DNA of 7,136 nucleotides from Candidatus Zixiibacteriota bacterium (GCA_030591625.1 JAUVAR010000135.1:1-7136), one strand, 5' to 3'. Positions 1 to 6,539 are shown, counted from the first letter of the stretch. The notes: generated by a model from the letters alone, not told the origin. Numbers and translations: made by a program.

Positions 1-665
1 CGTATGAAACTCTCGATAGTTTCCAATGGACAGCCTATGACGCAGGTGGTACCCCCAGAGATTACCGAGGCATAAAACTTCTCGAGGGAACTTTAGCAAC
101 TGCAATGACCGGGGTTGACGTAAACATTGGCGGTATTGCAATTGATGGTGGCAACGGTTTCTCAACGGATGAAAAATATCTTGCCCTGGTAAATGGTTTC
201 GCTACTAACGATACCTATCGGACCTCTCCCAATGATTTAGTTCAGGTAATGTCCGCCGGTCCGATGACTATTGCCAGTGGTGGCTTCGATACTGTTTCCT
301 TTGCTATTTTAGCCGGAAACAATTTTTCTGAAATTCAACAGGCTGCTGCCAACGCTACTAATATTCCTGTAGATGTGAACGATAAAACTGATGCACCACT
401 CCCCGAAAGTTTTGTGCTTCATCAAAATTATCCAAACCCATTCAATCCAAATACTCAAATATCATTTGATATGCCATTCAAATCAAAATACGTTCTCACA
501 ATCTATAATCTGCTGGGACAAATTGTACATAGACAAACAGGAACCGATGGACCCGGTCTTGTTAAATTGAATTACAGCGGTTCTGAAGTCGCAAGTGGAT
601 TGCTTTTCTATCGTGTTGATATCGGCAAAATGAATTCAACCCGCAAAATGCTGTTGCTTAAGTAA
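1..665 (+). CDS. Secreted protein with T9SS type A C-terminal sorting domain (5' partial)
   Basis: The frame is open from base 3 with no start codon that fits a mature protein, so the gene begins before the window; about 220 residues are visible. The last 87 or so form a type A sorting domain (Por secretion system C-terminal domain): QNYPNPFNP at bases 423-449, then a beta-rich stretch with IYNLLGQIV, and the ending RKMLLLK just before TAA. In known T9SS cargo this domain directs export across the outer membrane and is usually removed or linked to the surface. The preceding region contains SAGPMTIASGG and VSFAILAGNNF, a beta-sandwich-like segment that I associate with large secreted proteins, often peptidases, of FCB bacteria. 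The catalytic or binding part is not in view, so the function is unknown. The ATG at base 105 is internal. The gene converges on the next one with a 14-nt gap. Confidence 0.88.
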   Translation, partial: YETLDSFQWTAYDAGGTPRDYRGIKLLEGTLATAMTGVDVNIGGIAIDGGNGFSTDEKYLALVNGFATNDTYRTSPNDLVQVMSAGPMTIASGGFDTVSFAILAGNNFSEIQQAAANATNIPVDVNDKTDAPLPESFVLHQNYPNPFNPNTQISFDMPFKSKYVLTIYNLLGQIVHRQTGTDGPGLVKLNYSGSEVASGLLFYRVDIGKMNSTRKMLLLK

Positions 666-679
666 TAGACTTAATTGAT

Positions 680-1792
680 TCATTCTCGACAGATAGCATA
701 GACATTATAATCAAATTGTTCTCTGAGTATTTGTGCTTCTGACTCGAATCTGCAGAAGAGACAAATTTTGTCAGCGGAGATATCATCTAAATTGATACTA
801 CCACGACAACGATATTCATCCTCCGCTTTCCAATCCCCTTTCATTCCCTCCGACTGTGTCAACCAAGCCGGTATACCGGGAGGCTTTGAATTTTTTTCAG
901 CATTATAATATTCTACCGGTTTTATTCCGATACGTTTTGCTTCCTCTCGTTCAATCCCAATTCCGTACGGTTCAAACGACATCTGGCGGTATCTTGCACG
1001 ATAACGCATCAGAGGGATTACTTCTTTGATAGAGAGAGCTGTAAATGAAACAGTCTTTTCCTTTTGAGGCATATGCCTGTCAGACGCATGAATAATTCTA
1101 TCCGACATAATACGCCTGAGAGTTTCAAACGCAGACCTGGGCCATGCATCCGACTCTATCAGGTCCCGATAGAAGTCTATCTTATTCTCGGATGGCCATG
1201 CATCGTTGGTTGCCCGGGTCCAATGAATAAGATATCTCTGGTTTAATTCTTCGAGATCATTGTGAAGTGTGCTCGGATCAACACGATAAGCAATGCGCTT
1301 GGAAGATTCATCATAATCGACCTGAAAACGTCGATCAATTTTTTCCGCATGACCCTCAAGCAATTTCTCAAGCCTGCCACTCGGACGAATAGAAACCGGC
1401 AAAATGATATCCGCATCACAGATTATTTGTTCATCTCTGAGTTTATTTATTTCTGCTTTATCTACACACAAACCATTTACAGAATGATATTCACACCTTT
1501 CCTCATTCAATTCAAACTGTTTCGCTAACCAGGTACAGCTCCTGCTAAAATCTTCCTTATCGATAGAAGGAACATATATCAAACAACGACAGTCCGACAT
1601 TATACTAAGGGCGGTTATTAACTCCCATGTGATCATCCCCATTGATCCGCATACTGTCAGATTCTGACATACAGCCCACTCGACAGCCTCAACAGATTTT
1701 TCAATCCATGCGGTATCTCCACACGATCGCAATGATTGTCGTGACAATAAAATTGCCGCTTTGTGCAAATTCCTGGTAGTCTGTTTTTCCAT
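680..1792 (-). CDS. Conserved hypothetical protein: SLOG/DprA-like N-terminus, ART/DUF2971-like C-terminus
   Basis: A 370-residue protein with no signal peptide or membrane segment. I do not recognise a named family with certainty. Residues 44-75 (LTVCGSMGMITWEL, then CLIYVPS) read like a Rossmann-type beta-alpha-beta unit. Residues 119-141 (RDEQIICDADIILPV then SIRPSGRL) resemble the DprA/SLOG pattern RNRIIA..ADAVLVVEA..SG. After about residue 185 a second module begins: LIHWTRA (H190), a TLRRIM helix at 224-229, VSFTAL at 248-253, FEPYGIGI at 273-280 and WKAEDEYR at 321-328. The spacing of the H, Y and E residues recalls ADP-ribosyltransferase-like folds such as DarT and DUF2971, but this is inference by eye. 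It could instead be an unrelated cytosolic protein. It starts at ATG without a clear ribosome binding site and is divergent from the EndoV-like gene. Confidence 0.75.
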   Translation of the reverse strand: MEKQTTRNLHKAAILLSRQSLRSCGDTAWIEKSVEAVEWAVCQNLTVCGSMGMITWELITALSIMSDCRCLIYVPSIDKEDFSRSCTWLAKQFELNEERCEYHSVNGLCVDKAEINKLRDEQIICDADIILPVSIRPSGRLEKLLEGHAEKIDRRFQVDYDESSKRIAYRVDPSTLHNDLEELNQRYLIHWTRATNDAWPSENKIDFYRDLIESDAWPRSAFETLRRIMSDRIIHASDRHMPQKEKTVSFTALSIKEVIPLMRYRARYRQMSFEPYGIGIEREEAKRIGIKPVEYYNAEKNSKPPGIPAWLTQSEGMKGDWKAEDEYRCRGSINLDDISADKICLFCRFESEAQILREQFDYNVYAICRE

Positions 1793-1875
1793 GCAACTAT
1801 ATGTCTTTTAAAGGATTATTGTTCTACGTTAAGGCAATTTACCTGATATGTTGCCAATAATCCAGCATTCTCTCT

Positions 1876-1910
1876 ACTGACGAAAACTGTCAGTCAAACG
1901 AAACAGTTTG
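1876..1910. repeat. Overlapping inverted repeats, possible operator
   Basis: Three short perfect stems overlap here: ACTGAC (1876-1881) with GTCAGT (1889-1894), AAACTGT (1884-1890) with ACAGTTT (1903-1909), and CAAAC (1895-1899) with GTTTG (1906-1910). The first two cannot form together because they share bases 1889-1890, and the last two share 1906-1909. No T tract follows on either strand, so this is not a typical terminator. Its place between two divergent starts suits a regulator binding site, but that is inference. Confidence 0.35.
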
Positions 1911-1921
1911 TTCATTATTGT

Positions 1922-1949
1922 CTCATATTAACTATCTCGTTGTTGACAA
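1922..1949 (-). promoter_or_regulatory. Candidate promoter for the minus-strand hypothetical gene
   Basis: On the minus strand, TTGTCA (complement of 1944-1949, five of six matches to the sigma-70 -35 box) is followed after 16 nt by TATGAG (complement of 1922-1927, four of six matches to the -10 box). Transcription would start roughly 120-130 nt upstream of the start codon and run through the inverted-repeat cluster. The sigma-70 consensus may not suit this phylum, so confidence is low. Confidence 0.2.
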
Positions 1950-1970
1950 ACGCATACGATTACATTTAGT
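1943..1970 (+). promoter_or_regulatory. Candidate promoter for the EndoV-like gene
   Basis: A perfect TTGACA (1943-1948) is followed after 16 nt by TTTAGT (1965-1970, four of six matches to the -10 box). The same place also reads TACATTTA, one base away from the TAnnTTTG -7 element known in Bacteroidota. Its -35 box overlaps the candidate minus-strand promoter. It would give a leader of about 100 nt before the TTG start at 2080. Confidence 0.3.
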
Positions 1971-2065
1971 TACATCGATTGACAAGATGGAGCTATAAAA
2001 CAAAGAGGATTGGTTCACCGCCCTGCCACTTTATCAAGCTTTGAAGGTCTATCTAAGGCGAGCAC

Positions 2066-2071
2066 AAAGGA
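2066..2071 (+). promoter_or_regulatory. Ribosome binding site that decides the EndoV-like start
   Basis: AAAGGA at 2066-2071 lies 8 nt before a TTG at 2080-2082. The longer frame that begins at TTG 2041 has no such site at the right distance. Starting at 2080 also places two active-site positions at the same residue numbers as in Thermotoga maritima EndoV (43 and 214). Confidence 0.55.
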
Positions 2072-2079
2072 AAGATTTT

Positions 2080-2772
2080 TTGGAAATTATCAATCAACAT
2101 CCATGGCCAGATGACAAACGAGATGCATACGCCATTCGTGATATTGTCAGAGAAAAAATTATTATCAGTCCTATAACTAAAGATCCTGAAACTATCGTTT
2201 CTGTTAACACAGCTCATGGTTTTGGTGGACGATATATTTATTGTGCGGCGATCTCAATGACATATCCAGATCTTAAGGTTATAAATAAAAGCTTCGCAAA
2301 TTGTGAAGCGATTTTCCCGTTCGACCCATCCCTTTTCTTTTTCAGGGAAGGACGAGCGATCATAGAATCAATGCACCTGTTGGATGCAGACCCCGATCTT
2401 ATACTGGTAGGTGGTCATGGAATCGCACACCCCCGACAATGCGGTATGGCCTGCCATGTTGGTGTTACTTTTGATAAACCAACAATCGGATGCGCCCGTA
2501 AATTGTTAGCAGGTGAGTACGATCCTCTTGATATGGAAAGAGGTGAGACTCAGCCGCTCTATATCGAAAATGAAAAAGCTGGTTACGCCCTCAGAAGTAA
2601 AGACGGTACAAAACCGATGTTTGTTTCTCCCGGCCACAAGTGTGATATCGACTATGCGATCAAATTCATTTTGAGCAACCTTACCGACTACAGGTTCCCC
2701 GAACCGATGCGTATTGCACACGTACAATCAAATAAATACAAAAGATCATTGGAGAAAAAACAGCGCGACTGA
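2080..2772 (+). CDS. Endonuclease V homologue with degenerate active site
   Basis: A 230-residue protein (T. maritima EndoV has 225) that aligns along its whole length with endonuclease V, the enzyme that nicks DNA or RNA near deaminated inosine. Shared blocks include FREG, GGHGIAHPR, PTIG, FVSPGH and PEPMRIAH. Key positions differ, using T. maritima numbering recalled from memory: catalytic Asp43 is Asn43 (codon aac at 2206), Asp110 is Gly111 (ggt at 2410) and Lys139 is Arg140 (cgt at 2497). Glu89 (here Glu90) and His214 (His214) are kept. The wedge motif PYIP reads PFDP (80-83). Nuclease activity is therefore doubtful, although substrate binding may remain. The frame has no stop or frameshift. 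I chose TTG 2080 for its ribosome binding site and fit to family length; the in-frame TTG at 2041 would add 13 residues. It precedes the M20 amidohydrolase by 27 nt and is probably co-transcribed. I withhold the symbol nfi because the catalytic residues are missing. Confidence 0.88.
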   Translation: MEIINQHPWPDDKRDAYAIRDIVREKIIISPITKDPETIVSVNTAHGFGGRYIYCAAISMTYPDLKVINKSFANCEAIFPFDPSLFFFREGRAIIESMHLLDADPDLILVGGHGIAHPRQCGMACHVGVTFDKPTIGCARKLLAGEYDPLDMERGETQPLYIENEKAGYALRSKDGTKPMFVSPGHKCDIDYAIKFILSNLTDYRFPEPMRIAHVQSNKYKRSLEKKQRD

Positions 2773-2799
2773 TGTAATTTGTAACGCTGGTCCGATACT

Positions 2800-4005
2800 A
2801 TGGCTTCCGACCATCTGACAACGAAAAAGGGCGATTTCATAGAAGCAGCAGAACGTCTTCTATCGAAACAGATCGAATGGCGCAGACATTTCCACCAATA
2901 CCCCGAACTTGCGTTCGAAGAATTCAAAACAACAAAATTCCTGCAAACTCATATTAAGAAATTCGGCCTAAAACTTCTTCCTCTCAAAACTTCAACCGGA
3001 ATCCTGGCCCAAATAGAAACCGGCAAACCGGGTCCAATTGTAGCTATCCGCACAGATATCGATGCGCTCCCGATTACCGAATGCACAGGCGTAAAGTATG
3101 CATCAAAAACCAAAGGGCGAATGCACGCCTGCGGACATGATGTTCACATGGCTACAGTGCTCGGCACTGCAGCTATTCTTGCAAAAATGAAAAAAGAGCT
3201 GAGAGGAAAAATACGATTTATCTTTCAACCAGCCGAAGAATGCCCGCCCGGCGGTGCTCGACCGATGATAGAAAACGGTGCCATTGAGGGAGTTGATATA
3301 CTTTTGGGTTTGCATGTTGATCCCGAACTCCCAACCGGCAAAATTTCCACCCGTGACGGAATAACCATGGCCTCGGTTTTTGATTTTGATCTTGTTATCA
3401 AAGGGATTGGCGGTCATGCGGCCAGACCTCACAAAGCGGTCGATCCTATTGTCACCGCCGCCGAAGTTATCGATTCTATTCAAAAAATCACCGCTCGTGA
3501 AATCGATCCCGCATCTCCGGTTGTGATTACATTTGGCCAGATTTCTGGCGGAAATGCAAGAAATGTCATTCCTGAAGCAGTTTATCTCAAAGGAACTGCC
3601 CGCACTTTGTCATCTGATATGTATAAGAAAATACCCGGCCTGATAAGACGAACTGTAGCCGGAATTTGCAAAGCACGAGGTGCCAAATTTGAGTTGAACC
3701 GGATTGCCGATTATCCGGTTTTGAAAAATAATGCTTCGGTAAACAGATTGATCGAGAAGAATTATGCTCATCTATTTGGACAAAACAAAATCGCGCCATG
3801 TAATCAAACACTTGGTGGTGAAGATTTTGCATGTTACCTTCAGAAGGTTAAAGGTGCTATGTTCAGGCTCGGAGTTATGAACCGCAAATTAAAAGCGGAC
3901 AAGCCATGGCATTCACCACAATTCATGGTCGATGAAAACGCTATCAAGTTTGGCACTGCCCTGCTTGTAGCAACAACTATTGATTATTTAGAGAGTAAAC
4001 GTTGA
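2800..4005 (+). CDS. M20-family amidohydrolase (N-acyl-amino-acid/hippurate hydrolase type)
   Basis: A 401-residue protein, the usual length for M20D amidohydrolases, which hydrolyse N-acyl, N-acetyl or indole-acetyl amino acids to free amino acids with two bound metal ions. The N-terminal catalytic signature is WRRHFHQYPEL (27-37). Expected metal ligands are Cys111 and His113 in MHACGHD, Glu147 in QPAEE, His172 in GLHVDP and His371 in WHSPQF. The lid/dimerisation domain, about 186-300, carries GGHAARPH, whose histidine usually helps catalysis in the partner subunit. No signal peptide is seen, so it is probably cytoplasmic. The true substrate cannot be told from sequence; hippurate, N-acetyl amino acids and peptides are all possible. 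ATG 2800 is the first usable start after the preceding stop, without a clear ribosome binding site. Its TGA overlaps the TTG start of the next gene. Confidence 0.93.
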   Translation: MASDHLTTKKGDFIEAAERLLSKQIEWRRHFHQYPELAFEEFKTTKFLQTHIKKFGLKLLPLKTSTGILAQIETGKPGPIVAIRTDIDALPITECTGVKYASKTKGRMHACGHDVHMATVLGTAAILAKMKKELRGKIRFIFQPAEECPPGGARPMIENGAIEGVDILLGLHVDPELPTGKISTRDGITMASVFDFDLVIKGIGGHAARPHKAVDPIVTAAEVIDSIQKITAREIDPASPVVITFGQISGGNARNVIPEAVYLKGTARTLSSDMYKKIPGLIRRTVAGICKARGAKFELNRIADYPVLKNNASVNRLIEKNYAHLFGQNKIAPCNQTLGGEDFACYLQKVKGAMFRLGVMNRKLKADKPWHSPQFMVDENAIKFGTALLVATTIDYLESKR

Positions 4006-5480
4006 AAAGTGTTCTACGCACAGCCTGCCTGTCAATAATATCACTTTTGTTCCTATATCCATCATCAGATGCAATCAGACTCAGAAACCAGGCAATTACC
4101 TGGACAAATTTTAATTATATCAGATCTGTTTCCAATTCGATAGAATATGTTTACTTCACAACTACAGGTGGTTTGATAAGATACAACAAACTACAACAGG
4201 AATGGGATATGCCCATGACAGGTTGTGACGGCATTGATGACACAGACATTGAACGTGCCTGGGTCGATAAGTTTGATGAGTATTTGTATGTTCGCACCAG
4301 CGATGACTTAAAAGAGTACGATTGGTTTTTCTCAAGCTGGTATCCCGGAGCCGAGATGTCGCAAATTGAAAAAATTGGACATCGCATTGAGGTACCGATT
4401 GACCTGCTACCGTCGGTCCAACTCAATTTTGTCGATCAATCAAAAATTACTGACAGGCACAACCGCTCTTACGCTATTACCGAAATGCTCGACGATGAAG
4501 CAGGTAATCTTTGGCTTGGCAGTTGGGGGTTTGGAGCAGCGATAGCCGGAAGTTCGGCCCGACAGTTGGAACAATTGCCTTACGGCCTTATACAACAGGA
4601 TATTCGTGCAATTCACTTTGATGGCTCAAACCTTTGGGTTGGTGGTCGGGTAGGTATTTCATATCGTACCGGCTTGAGTGGTTTTAATTTAGAAAACAAT
4701 AGTTTTGAATATCTTGAGAGTGGCACCAATAGTCAATTTCCCGCATCTGATGTCTACTCGATTGAATCTATCGGAGAGAATATAGCGATTGGAACCGAAG
4801 ATGGCCTCTATTTGATTTCAGGCGAATCAGATTTTATGTCAATAGAACGATATTCCAGGCGGAGAGGTCTTGCCGACAATGGAATCATGTCGCTTGCAGC
4901 AATTGGAGACTCGCTCTTTATTGGTACCGTGGGAGGTTTGAATCTTCTGACTCTCTCCAATGATTCGGTCCAAACTCTCTATCCCGGACAATTTAATAAT
5001 CAAACAATTTACGACCTTGAATGTGATGGTTCATATCTTTGGATAGCTTCAATCGACGGAGCTTACAGGCTGAATTTGAGCAATAATCGGATGCAAAAGT
5101 TTGACAAAACCGGCAATATCCTTTTTGGAGCTCAATTTGATATCGAACTTGAGGGAGATAATATATGGTTTGTGTCCGATCACGATTTGATTCGGTTCGA
5201 CCAGAAAAAGGGCGAAATAGATTCCTTTGATGATCTTTCAAGAGTTATCTATGGGCATACTATAGTAGCAAATGAGCTAATTGCAGCGGTCGCCTCAGAT
5301 CGGGGTTTGATAGTAATTTTCTTAAAAGCCGAAAATAGGTTTGCTCGTGAGTTCACCTTTGATGACGGTCTTGCATCCGACAATATTTACGCTCTCTGGA
5401 TTGATGGTGACTATATTTGGATCGGCACAGATAGGGGACTTACCCGTTTCCTTTGGAATAACCCCGAAAGAATCGACTAA
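4002..5480 (+). CDS. Secreted beta-propeller protein with Reg_prop-like repeats
   Basis: A 492-residue protein with a likely signal peptide (positive MKSVLR, hydrophobic residues 8-19, probable cleavage after SDA at 22-24), so it should be periplasmic or surface-exposed. The rest is made of blades with the W/I-x-G-T-x-x-G-L pattern of two-component-regulator propellers: LWLGSWGFG (170-178), LWVGGRVGI (211-219), IAIGTEDGL (261-269), LFIGTVGGL (305-313), LWIASIDGA (346-354), IWFVSDHDL (388-396) and IWIGTDRGL (472-480), with weaker ones near 50 and 427. The protein ends directly after the last blade, with no histidine kinase, DNA-binding or T9SS sorting domain, so it is a stand-alone propeller of unknown ligand. 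The TTG start overlaps the upstream stop by 4 nt and has AGAGAG a few bases before it; the next methionine (70) would remove the signal peptide. Translational coupling to the amidohydrolase gene is likely. Confidence 0.85.
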   Translation: MKSVLRTACLSIISLLFLYPSSDAIRLRNQAITWTNFNYIRSVSNSIEYVYFTTTGGLIRYNKLQQEWDMPMTGCDGIDDTDIERAWVDKFDEYLYVRTSDDLKEYDWFFSSWYPGAEMSQIEKIGHRIEVPIDLLPSVQLNFVDQSKITDRHNRSYAITEMLDDEAGNLWLGSWGFGAAIAGSSARQLEQLPYGLIQQDIRAIHFDGSNLWVGGRVGISYRTGLSGFNLENNSFEYLESGTNSQFPASDVYSIESIGENIAIGTEDGLYLISGESDFMSIERYSRRRGLADNGIMSLAAIGDSLFIGTVGGLNLLTLSNDSVQTLYPGQFNNQTIYDLECDGSYLWIASIDGAYRLNLSNNRMQKFDKTGNILFGAQFDIELEGDNIWFVSDHDLIRFDQKKGEIDSFDDLSRVIYGHTIVANELIAAVASDRGLIVIFLKAENRFAREFTFDDGLASDNIYALWIDGDYIWIGTDRGLTRFLWNNPERID

Positions 5481-5508
5481 TACCAAAGTCTCTCACAATT
5501 TAGGTTGT

Positions 5509-5542
5509 TTGAATCGGCCTGCGAACGTAATATTCTTATAAT
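5509..5542 (+). promoter_or_regulatory. Candidate promoter for ybbR-tsaD
   Basis: An exact TATAAT sits at 5537-5542 in the only sizeable gap (123 nt) of this gene run. Its best upstream box is poorly placed: TTGAAT at 5509-5514 is 22 nt away, although it would pair at 16 nt with TATTCT (5531-5536). Either -10 would start transcription before the inverted repeat at 5553-5573 and the ribosome binding site of the next gene. Confidence 0.3.
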
Positions 5543-5552
5543 AGTAAAACTG

Positions 5553-5573
5553 AACCTGACAAAGATTCAGGTT
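5553..5573. repeat. Short inverted repeat in the leader of the YbbR gene
   Basis: AACCTGA (5553-5559) and TCAGGTT (5567-5573) form a perfect 7-bp stem with a 7-nt loop, about 30 nt before the YbbR start. No T run follows, so it is not a standard intrinsic terminator. It could be a leader hairpin or an operator, or be chance. Confidence 0.3.
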
Positions 5574-5603
5574 TCACGAAAGATAAATAACACAGGACCT
5601 CCG

Positions 5604-6539
5604 ATGGTTGGTTTATTAAAAAATTTCTGGCTCAAAATTATCGCCCTGATTATGGGTTGCTTTGTATGGTTGCATGTCGCTACCGAAAAAAGCTATGTCC
5701 ATGAAATTAAACTACCGGTGACCGCTATCGACCTGATGGACTCACTTACTCTGGTTAGACAACCGATCGATTCTATTGAAGTTGAAGTTTCCGCCACCGG
5801 CAAAAAATTACTCCGACATCAATGGCGCGGACGAGGCATCCGCCTTCTCGCCACCCAATTTGGAATCGGCACCCACGAAATGGAAATCACCAGTTTCAAT
5901 GCAACTCTGGCCGGACTTCCAACCGATATTACACTTGAAGAAATTATATTCCCTCGCCAGGTAGAACTTATCATAGACAAACGCTCCTACAAAAACATAC
6001 CCGCCTTCCCGGATATTGACGCTACCGCCGACGATGGTTTTGCCATTAGTCGTCTTTCAGTTATCAAACCAGAATCGGTTGAACTCTCCGGCCCCTATTC
6101 GAAACTTGAAAAAATAACTGCTCTCTTTACCGAGAAACTGAAACTTGAATCTCTTCGGAGTAATGTTACTTTAAAATTACCTTTATCTGTTCCAGTCGGT
6201 TACGGCTTTAGAATAGTTCCAGATTCAGTCACTATTCAAATTGATGTTGTCCCGATAAAAACACGCGTCTATAAAAATATTCCAATTGTAATTTTCAATG
6301 CCCCTCCAAGTCTTCAATCATCCACAAACCCAAAATATATTACAATTGAAATTACCGGACCACCCGCCGATATAGATCTCCTTAATCGAACGGCCCTTTC
6401 GGCGTCGGTCGATTACAACACAATTTCCGAAAACGGCTTCACTTTGATCAAAATCGATTGTCCCTCCGGATTCAAAGTTAAAGAATCTGACGCTGACTCA
6501 GCCAGAATAGAAACATACAATGCTGACATTAGGAATTGA
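5604..6539 (+). CDS. YbbR-domain (CdaR-like) membrane-anchored protein
   Basis: A 311-residue protein with a short N-terminal transmembrane anchor (about residues 9-25, WLKIIALIMGCFVWLHV) and an extracytoplasmic beta-rich region of about three YbbR-like repeats: roughly 30-125, 126-218 and 222-306. Repeats two and three each begin with YKNIP (129 and 223). Repeat ends show family features such as PESVELSGP (156-164) and ITGPP (250-254). In Firmicutes, YbbR/CdaR proteins regulate the membrane diadenylate cyclase CdaA, usually encoded next door; no cyclase gene lies in the visible neighbourhood, though it could be elsewhere. I chose ATG 5604 because AGGA at 5594-5597 precedes it at 6 nt and the hydrophobic anchor follows at once; an in-frame TTG at 5505 would add 33 unsupported residues. 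Its end overlaps tsaD by 20 nt. Confidence 0.85.
   Translation: MVGLLKNFWLKIIALIMGCFVWLHVATEKSYVHEIKLPVTAIDLMDSLTLVRQPIDSIEVEVSATGKKLLRHQWRGRGIRLLATQFGIGTHEMEITSFNATLAGLPTDITLEEIIFPRQVELIIDKRSYKNIPAFPDIDATADDGFAISRLSVIKPESVELSGPYSKLEKITALFTEKLKLESLRSNVTLKLPLSVPVGYGFRIVPDSVTIQIDVVPIKTRVYKNIPIVIFNAPPSLQSSTNPKYITIEITGPPADIDLLNRTALSASVDYNTISENGFTLIKIDCPSGFKVKESDADSARIETYNADIRN

Larger units (their letters stand above)
1793..2079. other. Divergent intergenic region with promoters and inverted repeats
   Basis: No convincing gene lies between the start codons of the two divergent genes. The region holds two TTGACA boxes on the plus strand (1943-1948 and 1979-1984), a TATAAA at 1994-1999, a possible minus-strand promoter and a cluster of overlapping inverted repeats at 1876-1910. 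A GAGG-containing stretch at 2002-2010 is followed by a TTG that opens only a short frame ending at TGA, so it does not start a gene. Confidence 0.6.

Noticed and set aside
666..679. Bidirectional terminator between the convergent genes
   Set aside because: Only 14 nt separate the stop codons and no stable stem or T tract is visible.
2010..2112. Small gene starting at TTG 2010 after AAAGAGGAT
   Set aside because: The ribosome binding site touches the TTG, leaving no spacing, and the frame ends after about 34 residues without recognisable features.
2080..2772. EndoV-like gene as a pseudogene
   Set aside because: There is no stop or frameshift, motifs outside the catalytic residues are preserved, and length matches the family; decay remains possible but is not the simplest reading.
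3103..3483. Minus-strand reading frame of 126 codons
   Set aside because: It lies antisense to the M20 amidohydrolase catalytic region and looks like a codon-usage shadow.
5553..5573. Intrinsic terminator
   Set aside because: The stem is only 7 bp and no T run follows; it also lies close to the ribosome binding site of the next gene.
5505..5603. Longer N-terminus of the YbbR protein from TTG 5505
   Set aside because: No ribosome binding site, and it would put 33 mostly polar residues before the membrane anchor; ATG 5604 has AGGA 6 nt upstream.
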